Shown: positions 28,788 through 39,146, numbered from the stretch's first letter. The stretch: 64,000 nucleotides of DNA from Onishia taeanensis (GCF_003268885.1 NZ_QLSX01000009.1:1-64000); one strand, 5' to 3'. Notes: generated from the sequence alone by a model not told the origin. Translations and numbers: made by a program.

Positions 28788-29039
28788 ATGGCGCGAGTCA
28801 CCGTCGAAGATTGTCTGGAACACGTCGAAAACCGTTTCAAGCTGGTGATGATCTCCACCCAGCGTGCGCGTCAGCTGGCCCGCGGCTCCCGCGATGCCCT
28901 GCTGCCCTGGGAAAACGACAAGCCCACCGTCATGGCGCTGCGTGAGATCGCCGCCCAGAAGATCAACGAAAACGTGCTCAACGAGCCGATCGAGGCAGCG
29001 GTACGCCCCCGTCGCGAGCCCGAAATGGGCGAGGAATGA
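28788..29039 (+). CDS. rpoZ: DNA-directed RNA polymerase omega subunit
   Basis: 83 residues beginning [21 protein letters not shown], with the RARQLARGS and [13 protein letters not shown] motifs that contact the beta' subunit. It also forms part of the ppGpp-binding site of RNA polymerase, which fits its place just before spoT. 82 bp separate it from gmk. Confidence 0.96.
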   Translation: MARVTVEDCLEHVENRFKLVMISTQRARQLARGSRDALLPWENDKPTVMALREIAAQKINENVLNEPIEAAVRPRREPEMGEE

Positions 29040-29103
29040 CGCAACCGCGCTGAATTCTGATATCGTCAACCTTTCCTTTGCGTTCAGGGTATAGGCGTGC
29101 TGC

Positions 29104-31245
29104 ATGTTCACCATCGATGACCTGGCCGACCGCCTAGGCGGCTATCTTCCCTCGGAGGAAATCCGCCAGGTCAAGCGCGCCTTCTACTACGCCGAGCAGG
29201 CCCATGACGGCCAGCGCCGCCGCTCAGGCGAGCCCTATGTGACCCATCCGCTGGCGGTCGCCAACATTCTCGCCAACATGCACATGGACCATCAGGCCCT
29301 GATGGCGGCCATGCTGCATGATGTGATCGAAGATACCGGCGTCTCCAAGAAGGCCCTCGCCGAACAGTTCGGCGAACCGGTAGCGGAGCTGGTCGACGGC
29401 GTCTCGAAGCTGACCCAGATCACCTTCGAAGACAAGGCCGTCGCCCAGGCCGAGAATTTTCAGAAGATGGTGCTGGCGATGTCCCGGGACATCCGGGTGA
29501 TCATCGTCAAGCTCGCCGACCGCCTGCACAACATGCGCACCCTGGGCGCTCTGCGCCCGGACAAGAAGCGCCGCATCGCCCGCGAGACCCTTGAAATCTA
29601 CGCCCGCATCGCCGGGCGGCTAGGCATCAACACCATTCGCGTCGAGCTCGAGGACCTGTCCTTCCAGGCCCTGCACCCGATGCGCGCCGAGCGCATCAAG
29701 CGCGCGGTGGGCAAGGCCCGCGGCAACCGTCGCACCACCATCCGCCAGGTCCAGTCGAGCCTGCAGAAATGCCTCGACGACGACGGTCTGCCGGGCACGG
29801 TGGTCGGGCGCCAGAAGCACCTGCTGTCGATCTATCGCAAGATGCGCGACCAGCGTAAGCCGTTTGCCGAGATCATGGACGTGTTCGGGTTTCGCATCAT
29901 CACCGACGATGTCGACAGCTGTTATCGCATCCTCGGTGCGGTACACAATCTCTACAAGCCGGTACCGGGGCGCTTCAAAGACTACATCGCCATCCCTAAG
30001 GCCAACGGCTACCAGAGCCTGCATACCACCCTGTTCGGCACCGGCGGCATGCCCATCGAGGTGCAGATCCGCACCCGCGAGATGGAGGCCATGGCCAACA
30101 ACGGCATCGCCGCCCACTGGCTCTACAAGGCCGGCCAGACCGAGCGGCCAATCGCCGCCGGCAGCCACGCCAGGGCGCGGGAATGGGTGCGCGGCCTGCT
30201 CGAGATGCAGCGCCAGGCGGGCAATTCGCTGGAGTTCATCGAGCACGTCAAGAACGACCTGTTCCCTGACGATATTTATGTATTCACGCCAAAAGGCGAC
30301 ATCATGGAGCTGCCCCAGGGCGCCACGGTGATCGACTTCGCCTACAGCGTGCATACCGACATCGGCAACAGCTGCATCGCCTGTCGCATCGACCGCCACC
30401 TGGCGCCGCTTTCGAGCCGCCTGGAAAGCGGCCAGACCCTTGAGATCATCACCGCGCCCGGGGCCCGGCCCAACACCGCCTGGCTGTCGTTCGTGATGAC
30501 CGCCAAGGCACGCTCGGCGATCCGCCATGCGCTCAAGCATCAGCAGCATACCGAGTCCGTCCAGCTCGGCCATCGCCTGCTCAACAAAGCGCTTGCCGAT
30601 TACGAACTCAGCCTCGAGGAACTGCCCCAGGACGCGCTGCCGTCGCTGCTCGAGGAGCTGTCGCTCAAGCGCAGCGATGAACTGCTGGAATCGATTGGCC
30701 TTGGCAACCGCATGGCCCACGCCGTCGCCCACCGGCTCGCCAGCAGGCTGCCCGACGACCAGCCGGCCAGTGGCGGTGACATCGGCCCCGGCAATGCCGA
30801 AGGCTCGATCGTCATCAGTGGCGCCGACGGCATGGTGATCAACTTCGCCCGCTGCTGCCACCCGTTACCCGGTGATCCGGTGATCGGCCACCTTTCGGTG
30901 GGCAAGGGTATCGTCGTGCACCGCACCGAATGCCGCAATCTGGTGGAACTGAGGAGCGATCCGGACAAGCTCTTCAGCCTCTCCTGGTCGGAGAACATTC
31001 AGGAAGACTTCCCGGTGGCGCTGCGCATCCACATGGAAAGCCGCCGCGGCCTGGTCGCCGAGCTGGCGAGTCTGGTGACCGACGCCGATGCCAACATCGA
31101 GCGCATCGGTATCGAAGAGCGCGACGCCCGACTGTCGATCGTCAACCTGACCCTGTCGGTCCATGACCGCGTCCACCTGGCGAGCATCATGAAGCGGATC
31201 CGCAACCTGTCCCACGTCGGCAAGATCACCCGCGTCCGAAATTAA
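29104..31245 (+). CDS. spoT: Bifunctional (p)ppGpp synthetase/hydrolase SpoT
   Basis: 713 residues, full length. Domains in order: HD hydrolase (about 45-200, with HDVIEDTG), synthetase (about 235-350, [19 protein letters not shown] and [10 protein letters not shown]), TGS (about 395-455, [11 protein letters not shown]) and C-terminal ACT (about 635-713). The intact HD motif separates it from RelA. It makes and degrades the stringent-response alarmone. Downstream of rpoZ by 64 bp. Confidence 0.95.
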   Translation: MFTIDDLADRLGGYLPSEEIRQVKRAFYYAEQAHDGQRRRSGEPYVTHPLAVANILANMHMDHQALMAAMLHDVIEDTGVSKKALAEQFGEPVAELVDGVSKLTQITFEDKAVAQAENFQKMVLAMSRDIRVIIVKLADRLHNMRTLGALRPDKKRRIARETLEIYARIAGRLGINTIRVELEDLSFQALHPMRAERIKRAVGKARGNRRTTIRQVQSSLQKCLDDDGLPGTVVGRQKHLLSIYRKMRDQRKPFAEIMDVFGFRIITDDVDSCYRILGAVHNLYKPVPGRFKDYIAIPKANGYQSLHTTLFGTGGMPIEVQIRTREMEAMANNGIAAHWLYKAGQTERPIAAGSHARAREWVRGLLEMQRQAGNSLEFIEHVKNDLFPDDIYVFTPKGDIMELPQGATVIDFAYSVHTDIGNSCIACRIDRHLAPLSSRLESGQTLEIITAPGARPNTAWLSFVMTAKARSAIRHALKHQQHTESVQLGHRLLNKALADYELSLEELPQDALPSLLEELSLKRSDELLESIGLGNRMAHAVAHRLASRLPDDQPASGGDIGPGNAEGSIVISGADGMVINFARCCHPLPGDPVIGHLSVGKGIVVHRTECRNLVELRSDPDKLFSLSWSENIQEDFPVALRIHMESRRGLVAELASLVTDADANIERIGIEERDARLSIVNLTLSVHDRVHLASIMKRIRNLSHVGKITRVRN

Positions 31246-31331
31246 CGCCGTTTCTTTCCCCCCGTCCGATGAGATCGGGCGGGGATATCTGTCGTTTTAT
31301 TCCACGCCACATTCACAACAGGAGCATTGTT

Positions 31332-31721
31332 ATGAGCAACAAGGCCGTCATCAACACCGAGAAGGCACCGGCTGCCATCGGCCCCTATTCCCAGGCCATC
31401 AAGGCGGGCAACACCGTCTATATCTCAGGCCAGATCCCGCTAGACCCGGCCACCATGGAGCTGGTCTCCGACGACTTCGAGGCACAGGCCCGCCAGGTCT
31501 TCAAGAACCTGTCCGCGGTGTGCGAGGAAGCTGCCGGTTCACTGCAGGACATCGTCAAGATCAACCTTTACCTGGTCGATCTCGACAACTTCGCGATCGT
31601 GAACCGGGTGATGGAAGAGTTCTTCGCGACCCCTTACCCGGCCCGCGCCGCCGTCGGCATCAAGGCCTTGCCCAAGGGCAGCCAGTTCGAAGCCGAAGCG
31701 GTGATGGTGATCGGCGACTGA
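31332..31721 (+). CDS. ridA: 2-iminobutanoate/2-iminopropanoate deaminase RidA
   Basis: 129 residues, trimeric RidA family. It hydrolyses reactive enamine/imine products of PLP enzymes. The active-site Arg105 ([10 protein letters not shown]) and Glu120 are present, as are IGPYSQAI and the ISGQIPLDP loop. ATG 31332 follows AACAGGAG. The order spoT-ridA is conserved in gammaproteobacteria. Confidence 0.95.
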   Translation: MSNKAVINTEKAPAAIGPYSQAIKAGNTVYISGQIPLDPATMELVSDDFEAQARQVFKNLSAVCEEAAGSLQDIVKINLYLVDLDNFAIVNRVMEEFFATPYPARAAVGIKALPKGSQFEAEAVMVIGD

Positions 31722-31745
31722 ACCGATGGCGAACGCCATCGCCTG

Positions 31746-31783
31746 TTCCTCGCGCCAAGGCCCAAGCGGCCATGCGCGAGGAA
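31746..31783 (+). terminator. 10-bp perfect hairpin downstream of ridA
   Basis: TTCCTCGCGC (31746-31755) pairs with GCGCGAGGAA (31774-31783); the loop has an inner GGCC/GGCC. A smaller hairpin, CGATGGC/GCCATCG at 31724-31741, precedes it. A CCTTTTAT run follows 11 bases later. Likely ends the gmk-rpoZ-spoT-ridA region. Confidence 0.55.
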
Positions 31784-32057
31784 TGATCGGTGGTCCTTTT
31801 ATCTCGCACTAGCACTCCCTCCTTGCCAGTGAGAGACGGCCCCAAGCCGACCCTTCGCTGCCTCATTCAATCCTCCCTCGTGCCATCCTCGTTCGCCATG
31901 CCAAGCCCCCTATGTCCGAGCGCGCTCCTCAGCGTATCCCTCGGCTGGCGCTATAATCAGCTAATACTCATCGAGTCCGTGACCACCGACGAGGGGCCAC
32001 GCTTCGACAGCCTGGCGACTTCACCTGGCGAGTAGCGAGTTTGCGGGAGGGGCAGCC
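31784..32057. other. Intergenic region ahead of pagL
   Basis: No convincing gene. Only short unsupported open frames. It ends in GGGAGGGGC, the ribosome-binding site of pagL. I see no clear dyad or promoter. Confidence 0.4.
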
Positions 32058-32597
32058 ATGCAAGCAGACAAGCGAAGGATAGCAAGGCAATGCCAAGGGG
32101 CGGTGATCGCCCTCATACTCGGGTGGAGCACGGTCGAGGTACACGCCTGGTCGCTGGACCCCGGGCTGGAAGGCGGCGTCAGCAGTGAGGAGAGCCCGAC
32201 GCTGACGCTTGGTCTGCATCACGGCTTCACCGCCCCGCCTTGGCTGCCTAGCGAGTGGCAGCCGTGGTCGCTGCAGTTATCCGGGCGCTTGCTGTTGATG
32301 CCCGGGCGCAACAGCGAGAAGTCGAATGCGGCGCTGATCCTGGCCCCCGCGATGCGCTACACCTTCGCCGGAGGCACCTTCGTCGAGGGTGGCGTCGGCG
32401 CTGCGATCTTCCTCAAGACCCACCTGCGCGACAGCGAGCTTGGCACTGCCGGCCAGTTCGAGGACCGCCTGGCCATCGGCTGGCCGTGGGGGCGCGGCGC
32501 ATTCCATCTGGCCATCGCCCACTACTCGAATGCCAGCATCAAACCGCCCAACAACGGGCTGGAGGTGCTATCACTGGGCTATCGCTGGCGGCTGTAA
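32058..32597 (+). CDS. pagL: Lipid A 3-O-deacylase, PagL family
   Basis: 179 residues with a signal peptide (ending near VEVHA) and an eight-stranded outer-membrane barrel pattern. The catalytic triad is visible as His155 and Ser157 in AHYSNASI and Glu169 in NNGLEVLSLGY; the spacing (2 and 14 residues) equals that of Pseudomonas PagL His126/Ser128/Glu140. It removes the 3-linked acyl chain from lipid A, changing outer-membrane properties. Monocistronic; convergent with the epimerase gene, whose stop lies 11 bp away. Confidence 0.9.
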   Translation: MQADKRRIARQCQGAVIALILGWSTVEVHAWSLDPGLEGGVSSEESPTLTLGLHHGFTAPPWLPSEWQPWSLQLSGRLLLMPGRNSEKSNAALILAPAMRYTFAGGTFVEGGVGAAIFLKTHLRDSELGTAGQFEDRLAIGWPWGRGAFHLAIAHYSNASIKPPNNGLEVLSLGYRWRL

Positions 32598-32608
32598 CGC
32601 CCTCGGCG

Positions 32609-33484
32609 CTAGCGTGAGGCCTCGGGCAGGAAGCCGCCAGCCTCGAGCACCTGGGCATAGCCCTCACGGTAGCTCGGGTAGCGGAAGACATAGCCGGAGG
32701 CCAGCAGGCGAGCGTTATTGCAGCGCTTGCTGGCCCGGCGGCGCAGCGGCGACTGGATGACCTGGGTGGACTCGACCTTAAGTTTGGTGGCAAGCCAGGT
32801 CATCACCTCGTGCAGCGGCGCCGGCTCGCAGTCGGTGGCAAGATAGAGCGGCTCCACCGGCGCCTTGTCCAGCACGCGCTGAATCAGGTGCTCAAGCACC
32901 CCGGCACAGTCATCGCGGTGAATGCGGTTGGAATACATGGGGGGATTGGAGGCGGCGATGCGCCCCTCGCCGGCCTGGCGGATCAGCCGGTCGCGTCCCG
33001 GACCGTAGATGCCCGAGAAACGCACCACGGTGCCCGGCAACTCATGCGCGATCAGCGCCTCTTCGGCCTCCTGCATCAGTTGGCCGGAGAAGCCGCTGGG
33101 CTCGATGGGGCTATCCTCATCGACCTGCTCGCCTTCGCGCTGCGCATAGACGCTGGTGGAGGAGACAAAGAACACGTGACGCGGCGGTGCCTCGCGACCG
33201 GCGAACTCGGCGAGCACCGCCTTGAGACCGGCCGGATAGGCGGCGCGATAGGCGTCTTCCTCGAAGCGGTCGGCGCTCAGCACATAGACCAGGGTGTCGG
33301 CATCGGGCAGCTCGGCCACCGCGCCCTCGGCGTGAATGTCGAGAGACAGCGGTTCGATGCCGCTATCTTCGAGCGTCGCGGCCTTGCGGCGCACGCCCAC
33401 CACCCGCTGGCCGGCCTCGATGAGACGCTTGCCAAGGGTCGTGCCGATGTCGCCACAGCCAATAATCAGTGTCGTCTTCTTCAC
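32609..33484 (-). CDS. NAD(P)-binding epimerase/SDR-type protein (YeeZ-like)
   Basis: About 291 residues with an N-terminal Rossmann motif IIGCGDIGTTLG, the SSTSVYAQ active-site region and RFSGIYGPGRDRL. It resembles extended SDRs annotated as NAD-dependent epimerase/YeeZ; the substrate is unknown. Start chosen at GTG 33484 behind an AGGGGCAGGG stretch, because the Rossmann fold begins directly after it; the frame runs on to 33562 without support. It is divergent from oxyR. Confidence 0.78.
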   Translation of the reverse strand: MKKTTLIIGCGDIGTTLGKRLIEAGQRVVGVRRKAATLEDSGIEPLSLDIHAEGAVAELPDADTLVYVLSADRFEEDAYRAAYPAGLKAVLAEFAGREAPPRHVFFVSSTSVYAQREGEQVDEDSPIEPSGFSGQLMQEAEEALIAHELPGTVVRFSGIYGPGRDRLIRQAGEGRIAASNPPMYSNRIHRDDCAGVLEHLIQRVLDKAPVEPLYLATDCEPAPLHEVMTWLATKLKVESTQVIQSPLRRRASKRCNNARLLASGYVFRYPSYREGYAQVLEAGGFLPEASR

Positions 33485-33562
33485 CTTTGCCCTGCCCCTT
33501 GATAAAAAGTAGCTATCAGAACCATCCTGTTCATTTACTGCGAGAGCGCAGCCAGGCATCAC

Positions 33563-34483
33563 ATGACTCTAACAGAACTCCGCTACATCGTAACCTTGGC
33601 GCAGGAGCGCCATTTCGGGCGTGCCGCCGAGCGCTGTTTCGTCTCCCAGCCGACCCTGTCGGTGGCGGTCAAGAAGCTCGAGGAAGAGCTCGGGGTAGCG
33701 CTGTTCGAGCGCTCCAAGTCGACGGTACAGGTCACGCCCCTGGGCGAGCAAATCGTCGAGCAGGCGCAGCGGGTACTCGAGCAGTCGAGCGTCATCCGCG
33801 AGCTGGCCAACGCCGGCAAGGACCAACTGGCGAGCCCGCTGCGCATCGGCGCCATCTATACCATCGGGCCCTACCTGTTTCCCTACCTGATCCCGGAACT
33901 GACCCGCACCGCGCCGCAGATGTCGCTGTACATCGAGGAAGGCTTCACCGCCGACCTGCGGCGCAAGCTGAGAAGCGGCGAGCTCGACGCCATCATCGTT
34001 GCGCTGCCCTTCACCGAGACCGACGTGCTGACCAAGCCGGTCTACGATGAGGAGTTCGAGGTGCTGATGCCCGCCGATCACCCCTGGAGTTCGCGGGACA
34101 GCATCGCCAAGGAAGACCTGCTCCAGGAACGGCTGCTGTTGCTCGGCGAGGGGCACTGTTTCCGCGATCAGATCCTCGAAGCCTGCCCGGCGATCAGCGC
34201 CAAGCTCAACAGCCCCAATAACACCCTGACCGCCGAGGGCGGCTCGCTTGAGACCATTCGTCATATGGTGGCCTCGAAGCTCGGCATCACGGTACTACCC
34301 CATTCGGCGATCGGCACCGGCCACTACGAAGCCGGCGTGCTCACCTCCCGGCCCTTTGCCAGTGATGTGCCCTCGCGCACTGTCGCGATCGCCTGGCGGG
34401 CGAGCTTCCCGCGGCCCAAGGCCATCGACACCCTCACCGAGGCGATCCGGCGCTGCCGGGCCCGTCAGCTCGAGACCTCATGA
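33563..34483 (+). CDS. oxyR: Hydrogen-peroxide sensor OxyR
   Basis: 306 residues, LysR family. The helix-turn-helix (FGRAAERCFVSQPTLSVAVKKLEEELG) is at 18-44. The redox switch Cys199 and Cys208 in GHCFRDQILEAC lies at exactly the E. coli positions. Peroxide forms the disulfide and activates antioxidant genes. Its stop overlaps the recG start (ATGA, 34480-34483), the oxyR-recG operon also found in Pseudomonas. Confidence 0.96.
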   Translation: MTLTELRYIVTLAQERHFGRAAERCFVSQPTLSVAVKKLEEELGVALFERSKSTVQVTPLGEQIVEQAQRVLEQSSVIRELANAGKDQLASPLRIGAIYTIGPYLFPYLIPELTRTAPQMSLYIEEGFTADLRRKLRSGELDAIIVALPFTETDVLTKPVYDEEFEVLMPADHPWSSRDSIAKEDLLQERLLLLGEGHCFRDQILEACPAISAKLNSPNNTLTAEGGSLETIRHMVASKLGITVLPHSAIGTGHYEAGVLTSRPFASDVPSRTVAIAWRASFPRPKAIDTLTEAIRRCRARQLETS

Positions 34484-36561
34484 GCGAGCTGACCCAGGAC
34501 GTCAGTGCCCTCAAGGGGGTCGGCGAGGCGCTCGCGGGCAAGCTTGGCCGGCTCGGGGTGGCGAGCATCGCCGACCTGCTGTTCCACCTGCCGCTGCGCT
34601 ACCAGGACCGCACCCGGGTGACGCCGGTCGGCACCCTGCGCGCCGGTCACGAGGCGGTGGTGCAGGGCGAGGTGGCGGCCTGCGACGTGATCAAGGGTCG
34701 CCGACGCAGCCTGCTGGTGCGACTCACCGATGGTTCCGGCATCCTGAGCCTGCGCTTCTTCCACTTCTCGCCCGCGCAGCAGCAGCAGTTCCAGCCCGGC
34801 ACACGGGTCCACGCCTTCGGCGAGGCCCGGGCCGGCGCCACCGGGCTCGAGATCTATCATCCGGAATATCGCCTGCTCAAGGCCGGTGAGGCGGTGGTCG
34901 ACGAACACCTGACCCCGCTCTACCCCACCACCGAGGGCCTCAACCAGGCGCGCCTGCGCGGCCTGATCGATCAAGCCATGCGCCTGCTCCAAGAGGCGCC
35001 GGCGGCGCTGCCGGACTGGATTCCGGAAGGCCTGCGCCAGCGTTTCCGGCTGCCCGAGCTGCATGCGGCACTTAACTACCTGCACCACCCGCCGCCCGAG
35101 GCCAACCTGGACCAACTGCGGGAAGGCACTCACCCGACCCAGCGCCGTCTGGCGCTGGAAGAGCTGCTGGCCCACCAGCTCAGTCTGCGGGTGGTGCGTC
35201 AGCGCATCCAGGCCGACGGCGCACCGCCCCTCCCCTCAGGCCGCAGCCTGCAGGCGCGCTTCGTCTCGAAACTGCCGTTCTCGCTGACCGGCGCCCAGCG
35301 CCGGGTACTCGACGAGATCGGCCGGGATCTCGAGCGCGCGGTGCCGATGCTGCGTCTCGTGCAGGGCGACGTGGGCTCGGGCAAGACGGTGGTCGCGGCG
35401 ATGGCGGCGCTCACCGCCATCGCCGGCGGCTGCCAGGTCGCCATGATGGCACCAACCGAGCTGCTCGCCGAACAGCACTACCGCACCTTTCGCGACTGGT
35501 TCGAACCACTGGGCATCGAGGTGGCCTGGCTCGCCGGCAAGCTCAAGGGCAAGGCGCGGCTCGATACCAAGGCGGCGCTGGCCGACGGCCGCGTGCAGCT
35601 GGTGGTGGGTACCCATGCGCTCTTCCAGGCCGACGTGCACTTCAAGTGCCTGGGGCTTGCCATCATCGACGAGCAGCACCGCTTCGGCGTTCACCAGCGC
35701 CTGGCATTGCGCGAGAAGGGCGAGGCCGCAGGCCTGACACCCCATCAGCTGGTGATGACGGCCACCCCGATTCCGCGCACCCTGGCGATGAGCGCCTATG
35801 CCGACCTGGACGTCTCGGTGATCGACGAGCTGCCGCCGGGGCGCACTCCGGTGCAGACCGTGGCCGTCCCCGATGAGCGCCGTCCCGAGGTGGTCGCGCG
35901 CATCGAGCGCGCCTGCGCCGAGGGCCGCCAGGCCTACTGGGTCTGCACCCTGATCGAGGAATCCGAGGCCCTGCAGTGCCAGGCCGCCGAGGCCACCCAC
36001 GAGAGCCTCACCGAGGCGCTGCCGGATCTCGCCATCGGGCTGGTGCACGGGCGCATGAAGGCCGGCGAGAAGGCCGAGGTAATGGCGGCTTTCAAGGACG
36101 GCGAGCTGGACCTGCTGATCGCCACCACGGTGATCGAGGTCGGGGTCGACGTGCCCAACGCCAGCCTGATGATCATCGAGAACCCGGAGCGGCTGGGCCT
36201 CTCGCAGTTGCATCAGCTGCGCGGCCGGGTCGGGCGTGGTGCCACCGAGAGCTTCTGCGTGCTGCTCTACCATCCGCCGCTGTCGGCCCACTCACGGGAG
36301 CGGCTGGGCGTCATGCGCGAGACCACCGACGGCTTTCGCATCGCCGAGAAAGACCTGGAGCTTCGCGGGCCCGGCGAGGTGCTGGGCACGCGTCAGACGG
36401 GACTTGCGGCAATGAAGATTGCCGACCTGGAACGTGACCGCGATCTGCTCGAACGGGTCGGCCCGCTGGCCAGGGCCCTGCTCGAGGAGTCTCCCGAATC
36501 AAGCGCGCCCTTGATCCGCCGCTGGCTGGGTGAAGAAGCCGGACGCTACGGCCAAGTCTGA
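34480..36561 (+). CDS. recG: ATP-dependent DNA helicase RecG
   Basis: 693 residues, normal length. N-terminal wedge/OB domain (about 1-170), then two RecA-like domains with Walker A GDVGSGKTVVA, motif II DEQHRFGVHQR, motif III TATPIPRTLA and motif VI QLRGRVGRG, and the C-terminal TRG region EVLGTRQTGL. It reverses stalled forks and processes R-loops and recombination intermediates. Translationally coupled to oxyR. The stop begins a three-copy 15-bp repeat. Confidence 0.96.
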   Translation: MSELTQDVSALKGVGEALAGKLGRLGVASIADLLFHLPLRYQDRTRVTPVGTLRAGHEAVVQGEVAACDVIKGRRRSLLVRLTDGSGILSLRFFHFSPAQQQQFQPGTRVHAFGEARAGATGLEIYHPEYRLLKAGEAVVDEHLTPLYPTTEGLNQARLRGLIDQAMRLLQEAPAALPDWIPEGLRQRFRLPELHAALNYLHHPPPEANLDQLREGTHPTQRRLALEELLAHQLSLRVVRQRIQADGAPPLPSGRSLQARFVSKLPFSLTGAQRRVLDEIGRDLERAVPMLRLVQGDVGSGKTVVAAMAALTAIAGGCQVAMMAPTELLAEQHYRTFRDWFEPLGIEVAWLAGKLKGKARLDTKAALADGRVQLVVGTHALFQADVHFKCLGLAIIDEQHRFGVHQRLALREKGEAAGLTPHQLVMTATPIPRTLAMSAYADLDVSVIDELPPGRTPVQTVAVPDERRPEVVARIERACAEGRQAYWVCTLIEESEALQCQAAEATHESLTEALPDLAIGLVHGRMKAGEKAEVMAAFKDGELDLLIATTVIEVGVDVPNASLMIIENPERLGLSQLHQLRGRVGRGATESFCVLLYHPPLSAHSRERLGVMRETTDGFRIAEKDLELRGPGEVLGTRQTGLAAMKIADLERDRDLLERVGPLARALLEESPESSAPLIRRWLGEEAGRYGQV

Positions 36562-36603
36562 GTCGAATCAGCCTGAGCCGAATCAGTCTGAGGCGACTCA
36601 GGC
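36559..36603. repeat. Three 15-bp tandem repeats starting at the recG stop codon
   Basis: TGAGTCGAATCAGCC (36559-36573), TGAGCCGAATCAGTC (36574-36588), TGAGGCGACTCAGGC (36589-36603). Each copy starts with an in-frame TGA relative to recG and can form a small CTGA/TCAG hairpin; the outer CTGAGTCG/CGACTCAG also pair. It runs into the last codons of the convergent FUSC gene and may act as terminator. Confidence 0.88.
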
Positions 36604-38820
36604 CTGACCGGCGCATGGCGCATCGCTCGACTCACCGCTGGGATGGGTCAGCACCCGCTCTGCCGCCTCGCTCATCGGCACAAGCTGTCGCGCGATGTGC
36701 AACAGCTGAGTCTGAATCACACGGCGCGCATCATCGCTGTCATCCTGCGCTATGGAGGGCTCTTGCTCGAAGAGCGCCAGCAGCGCGCGCTGTTCATCCT
36801 TGAGGTCCGGGATCTGCTGGCGCGACATCAGGCTGGCGGCAATCGCCTCGAAGCCATCGGCCACGCGGCGCGCCGCCGCATAAATAGGCGCGTCGTCCGC
36901 GCTCGCCGCCAGGGTGCCGCGGTGAGCCCCCAGGGCAGAGAGATAGCCCAGCAGCGTATTCGAGACGACCAGAAAGCGAAAACCGTCGTCGGCATCCTTC
37001 TTACGATAATGCCCTGGTTCCTGCAGCATGTTGGCGAGCACCGTGGAGAGCGCGGCATCCGCGTTGTGGGCGTTGCGTCGCGCCAAGCGGTAAGCGAGGT
37101 CATCCTGCTTGCCGGTCTCATATTGATGGATGATCTCGCGCAGATAATCGCTGTTGCGCGATAGTGCCGTCGCCGCCACCTTGTTGAGCCGCCGCCCCTG
37201 CCAGTCGGGCAAGATCAAGAAGACCGCCAGCCCCGAGATCAGGCCGCCGATCAGCGTATCGATAAGGCGCGGCAGGATAAGATCGAAGCCGTCGCCGACC
37301 TGATTGAAGCTGGTCAGCACCAGAATGGTGATGGCGACAGTGGCAATGACATAGTGTTTTTCGCGATTGGCGAAGAAGACCACGCCGGCCACGACCGAGA
37401 GCAGACACTGCACAAGGGCGCTAGGGAAGAGACTGATCGACGCCCAGCCCAAGCAGAGTCCGATCATGGTGCCCAGAATACGCTGGCGTAGAAAACGCCG
37501 AGTGGCGCCGAAATTAGGCCGACACACGAACAAGGTGGTCAGCAATATCCAGTAGCCCTGGGTGGGATGGATAAGATGTTGCACCCCATAGCCCGCCAGC
37601 AGGGCAAGCGATAGGCGTAGCGCGTGACGAAAGGTCGGCGAACCGGGCGTCAGGTTGAGGCGAATGCGCTCCCAGGCATCCTTGACGCTACGCGGAGAGC
37701 GATTGAACAGGCTGGGGTCTTTCTGATCGGCGCTGGCATCAGGATTGTAAGCACTTGCCAACTGATCCTCGAGGGTCGTCAGGTTGCGCCCGAGCGCCTG
37801 TAATGAGCGCAGCAGCGGCGCCCATTCGGGATGGTCCTGGTCCTGCAGGTAGCCGATCGACGCGCGCAGGTCATCCAGCGCCTGCTCACTCGGACCGTGA
37901 TCGAACGGCTGACGCAGCAGTAGCGCCTTGGATAGCCGCTTGCAGGCCCGCCCCTGCTGGTCAAGCAGCCGCTGGCAGCGGAACAGCACGTCATAATGAA
38001 AAAACGTCTCGGCAAGGGCCGAATAGGGATAGTGAGAGGCGCTGACTCGTTCGTGGATGTCCTGGGCGATGAAATAAAGCCGCAGATAGCGGTTGAGCTT
38101 ACGGTTACCGCGCTGGCCTTCAAGGCGCCGGAAAATCATCTCCTTGGCTTGGTTGAGGGCCATCACCACGCGTCCATTCTGTCGCGCCAACGCCAAACGA
38201 CGGCTCTCGACATCCACCTCTCTGACCGGCTCGAAGAACGTCGCCTTGATAACCAGGTATTCGCCCAGCTCACGGTATAGCTGCGCCATGCTCTGCTTGA
38301 CCGGCTGACGCGAGAACAGCGCGCACCAAAAGACCGAGATCAAACCATACCAGGCAGCGCCGCCGACCAGCAGCATCGGCTGATACCAGAAGCTGCCTTC
38401 TGTGGTCCCGCCGTGCTGCTCGATATTGATCATCGAGTAGACCGACAGAATCAGCGTCGCCGTGGCGATCGTCGCGTAACGCTGCTCGACAGCGCCCAGC
38501 ATGATCAGGGTGAACGCGGCGAGTGTCAGCCCCGTGGCGAACAACAGAGGCCAGGGAAAGAGCAGCTCCACCGCCACCGAGGCCACGAAAAAACAGGCCA
38601 GGGTGACCAACAGGGCCCTGACGCGACCCTCCCAGTTATCGTCGGTCTCCGCCAGCGCACTGGCGATGATGCCGAGAAACAGCGGGATGGCCAGCGCCAT
38701 ATGGTCCTGATACCAGCTCAGCGCCATGGCACCGCTCAAGGCGATGAAGACGCGGAAGCTGTAGGCGAACTTGTCGAGCGTCCACAGTCGACGCAGCGAA
38801 TGAGAGAACGAATCGGAAAT
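36598..38820 (-). CDS. FUSC-family membrane protein (YccS/YhfK type), probable ATT start
   Basis: About 740 residues: two blocks of hydrophobic segments (residues about 15-165 and 385-510) separated by a soluble region and followed by a C-terminal cytosolic domain, the YccS layout related to aromatic-acid exporters. The family N-terminus is LRRLWTLDKFAYSFRVFIAL. No ATG precedes it in frame. The AGGAG at 38830-38834 is eight bases ahead of an ATT codon (38818-38820) giving SDSFSHSLRRLW, the expected beginning; a GTG at 38868 is in frame but has no ribosome-binding site. So ATT initiation is likely, though rare. Function in this organism is not known. Confidence 0.82.
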   Translation of the reverse strand: MSDSFSHSLRRLWTLDKFAYSFRVFIALSGAMALSWYQDHMALAIPLFLGIIASALAETDDNWEGRVRALLVTLACFFVASVAVELLFPWPLLFATGLTLAAFTLIMLGAVEQRYATIATATLILSVYSMINIEQHGGTTEGSFWYQPMLLVGGAAWYGLISVFWCALFSRQPVKQSMAQLYRELGEYLVIKATFFEPVREVDVESRRLALARQNGRVVMALNQAKEMIFRRLEGQRGNRKLNRYLRLYFIAQDIHERVSASHYPYSALAETFFHYDVLFRCQRLLDQQGRACKRLSKALLLRQPFDHGPSEQALDDLRASIGYLQDQDHPEWAPLLRSLQALGRNLTTLEDQLASAYNPDASADQKDPSLFNRSPRSVKDAWERIRLNLTPGSPTFRHALRLSLALLAGYGVQHLIHPTQGYWILLTTLFVCRPNFGATRRFLRQRILGTMIGLCLGWASISLFPSALVQCLLSVVAGVVFFANREKHYVIATVAITILVLTSFNQVGDGFDLILPRLIDTLIGGLISGLAVFLILPDWQGRRLNKVAATALSRNSDYLREIIHQYETGKQDDLAYRLARRNAHNADAALSTVLANMLQEPGHYRKKDADDGFRFLVVSNTLLGYLSALGAHRGTLAASADDAPIYAAARRVADGFEAIAASLMSRQQIPDLKDEQRALLALFEQEPSIAQDDSDDARRVIQTQLLHIARQLVPMSEAAERVLTHPSGESSDAPCAGQA

Positions 38821-38994
38821 CTCAATAACTCCTGGCGGGCATCGATGATGGCGGTAGCAACGGCACACACTTGGCGGCAGGATCAGCCGACGGCGAGGCG
38901 ATCACGCCCAGCGGCCGAATGATTCGACTTTAGTATAACGCCATCTGCCCGACTAACCACGCATGCACACCACTCGCCACTCTATTTGATGTCC

Positions 38995-39018
38995 TATTCG
39001 CCACACCATTCGCCACCT
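38995..39018. repeat. 12-bp tandem repeat
   Basis: TATTCGCCACAC then CATTCGCCACCT, two adjacent 12-bp units with two changes, between the FUSC and SCP2-like genes. Confidence 0.65.
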
Positions 39019-39032
39019 CAGGCATCGCCTCC

Positions 39033-39068
39033 TGCATGGCGATTTGCATGGCGACTTACATGGAGAGA
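39033..39068. repeat. 12-bp tandem repeat, two to three copies
   Basis: TGCATGGCGATT, TGCATGGCGACT and a degenerate third TACATGGAGAGA. Fifteen bases downstream of the repeat at 38995-39018. Confidence 0.7.
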
Positions 39069-39146
39069 AACGTTGCGAAGGGAGCAGGCGGGTCAGCACA
39101 TCGGGCAACAGGGCGAGGGGTCGACGTGACCTGCTATCGTCGAGAG

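Noticed and set aside
33485-33562. OxyR autoregulatory site between the epimerase gene and oxyR
   Set aside because: Only fragments such as GTAG and CTATC occur; the four-part ATAG/CTAT spacing is not present.
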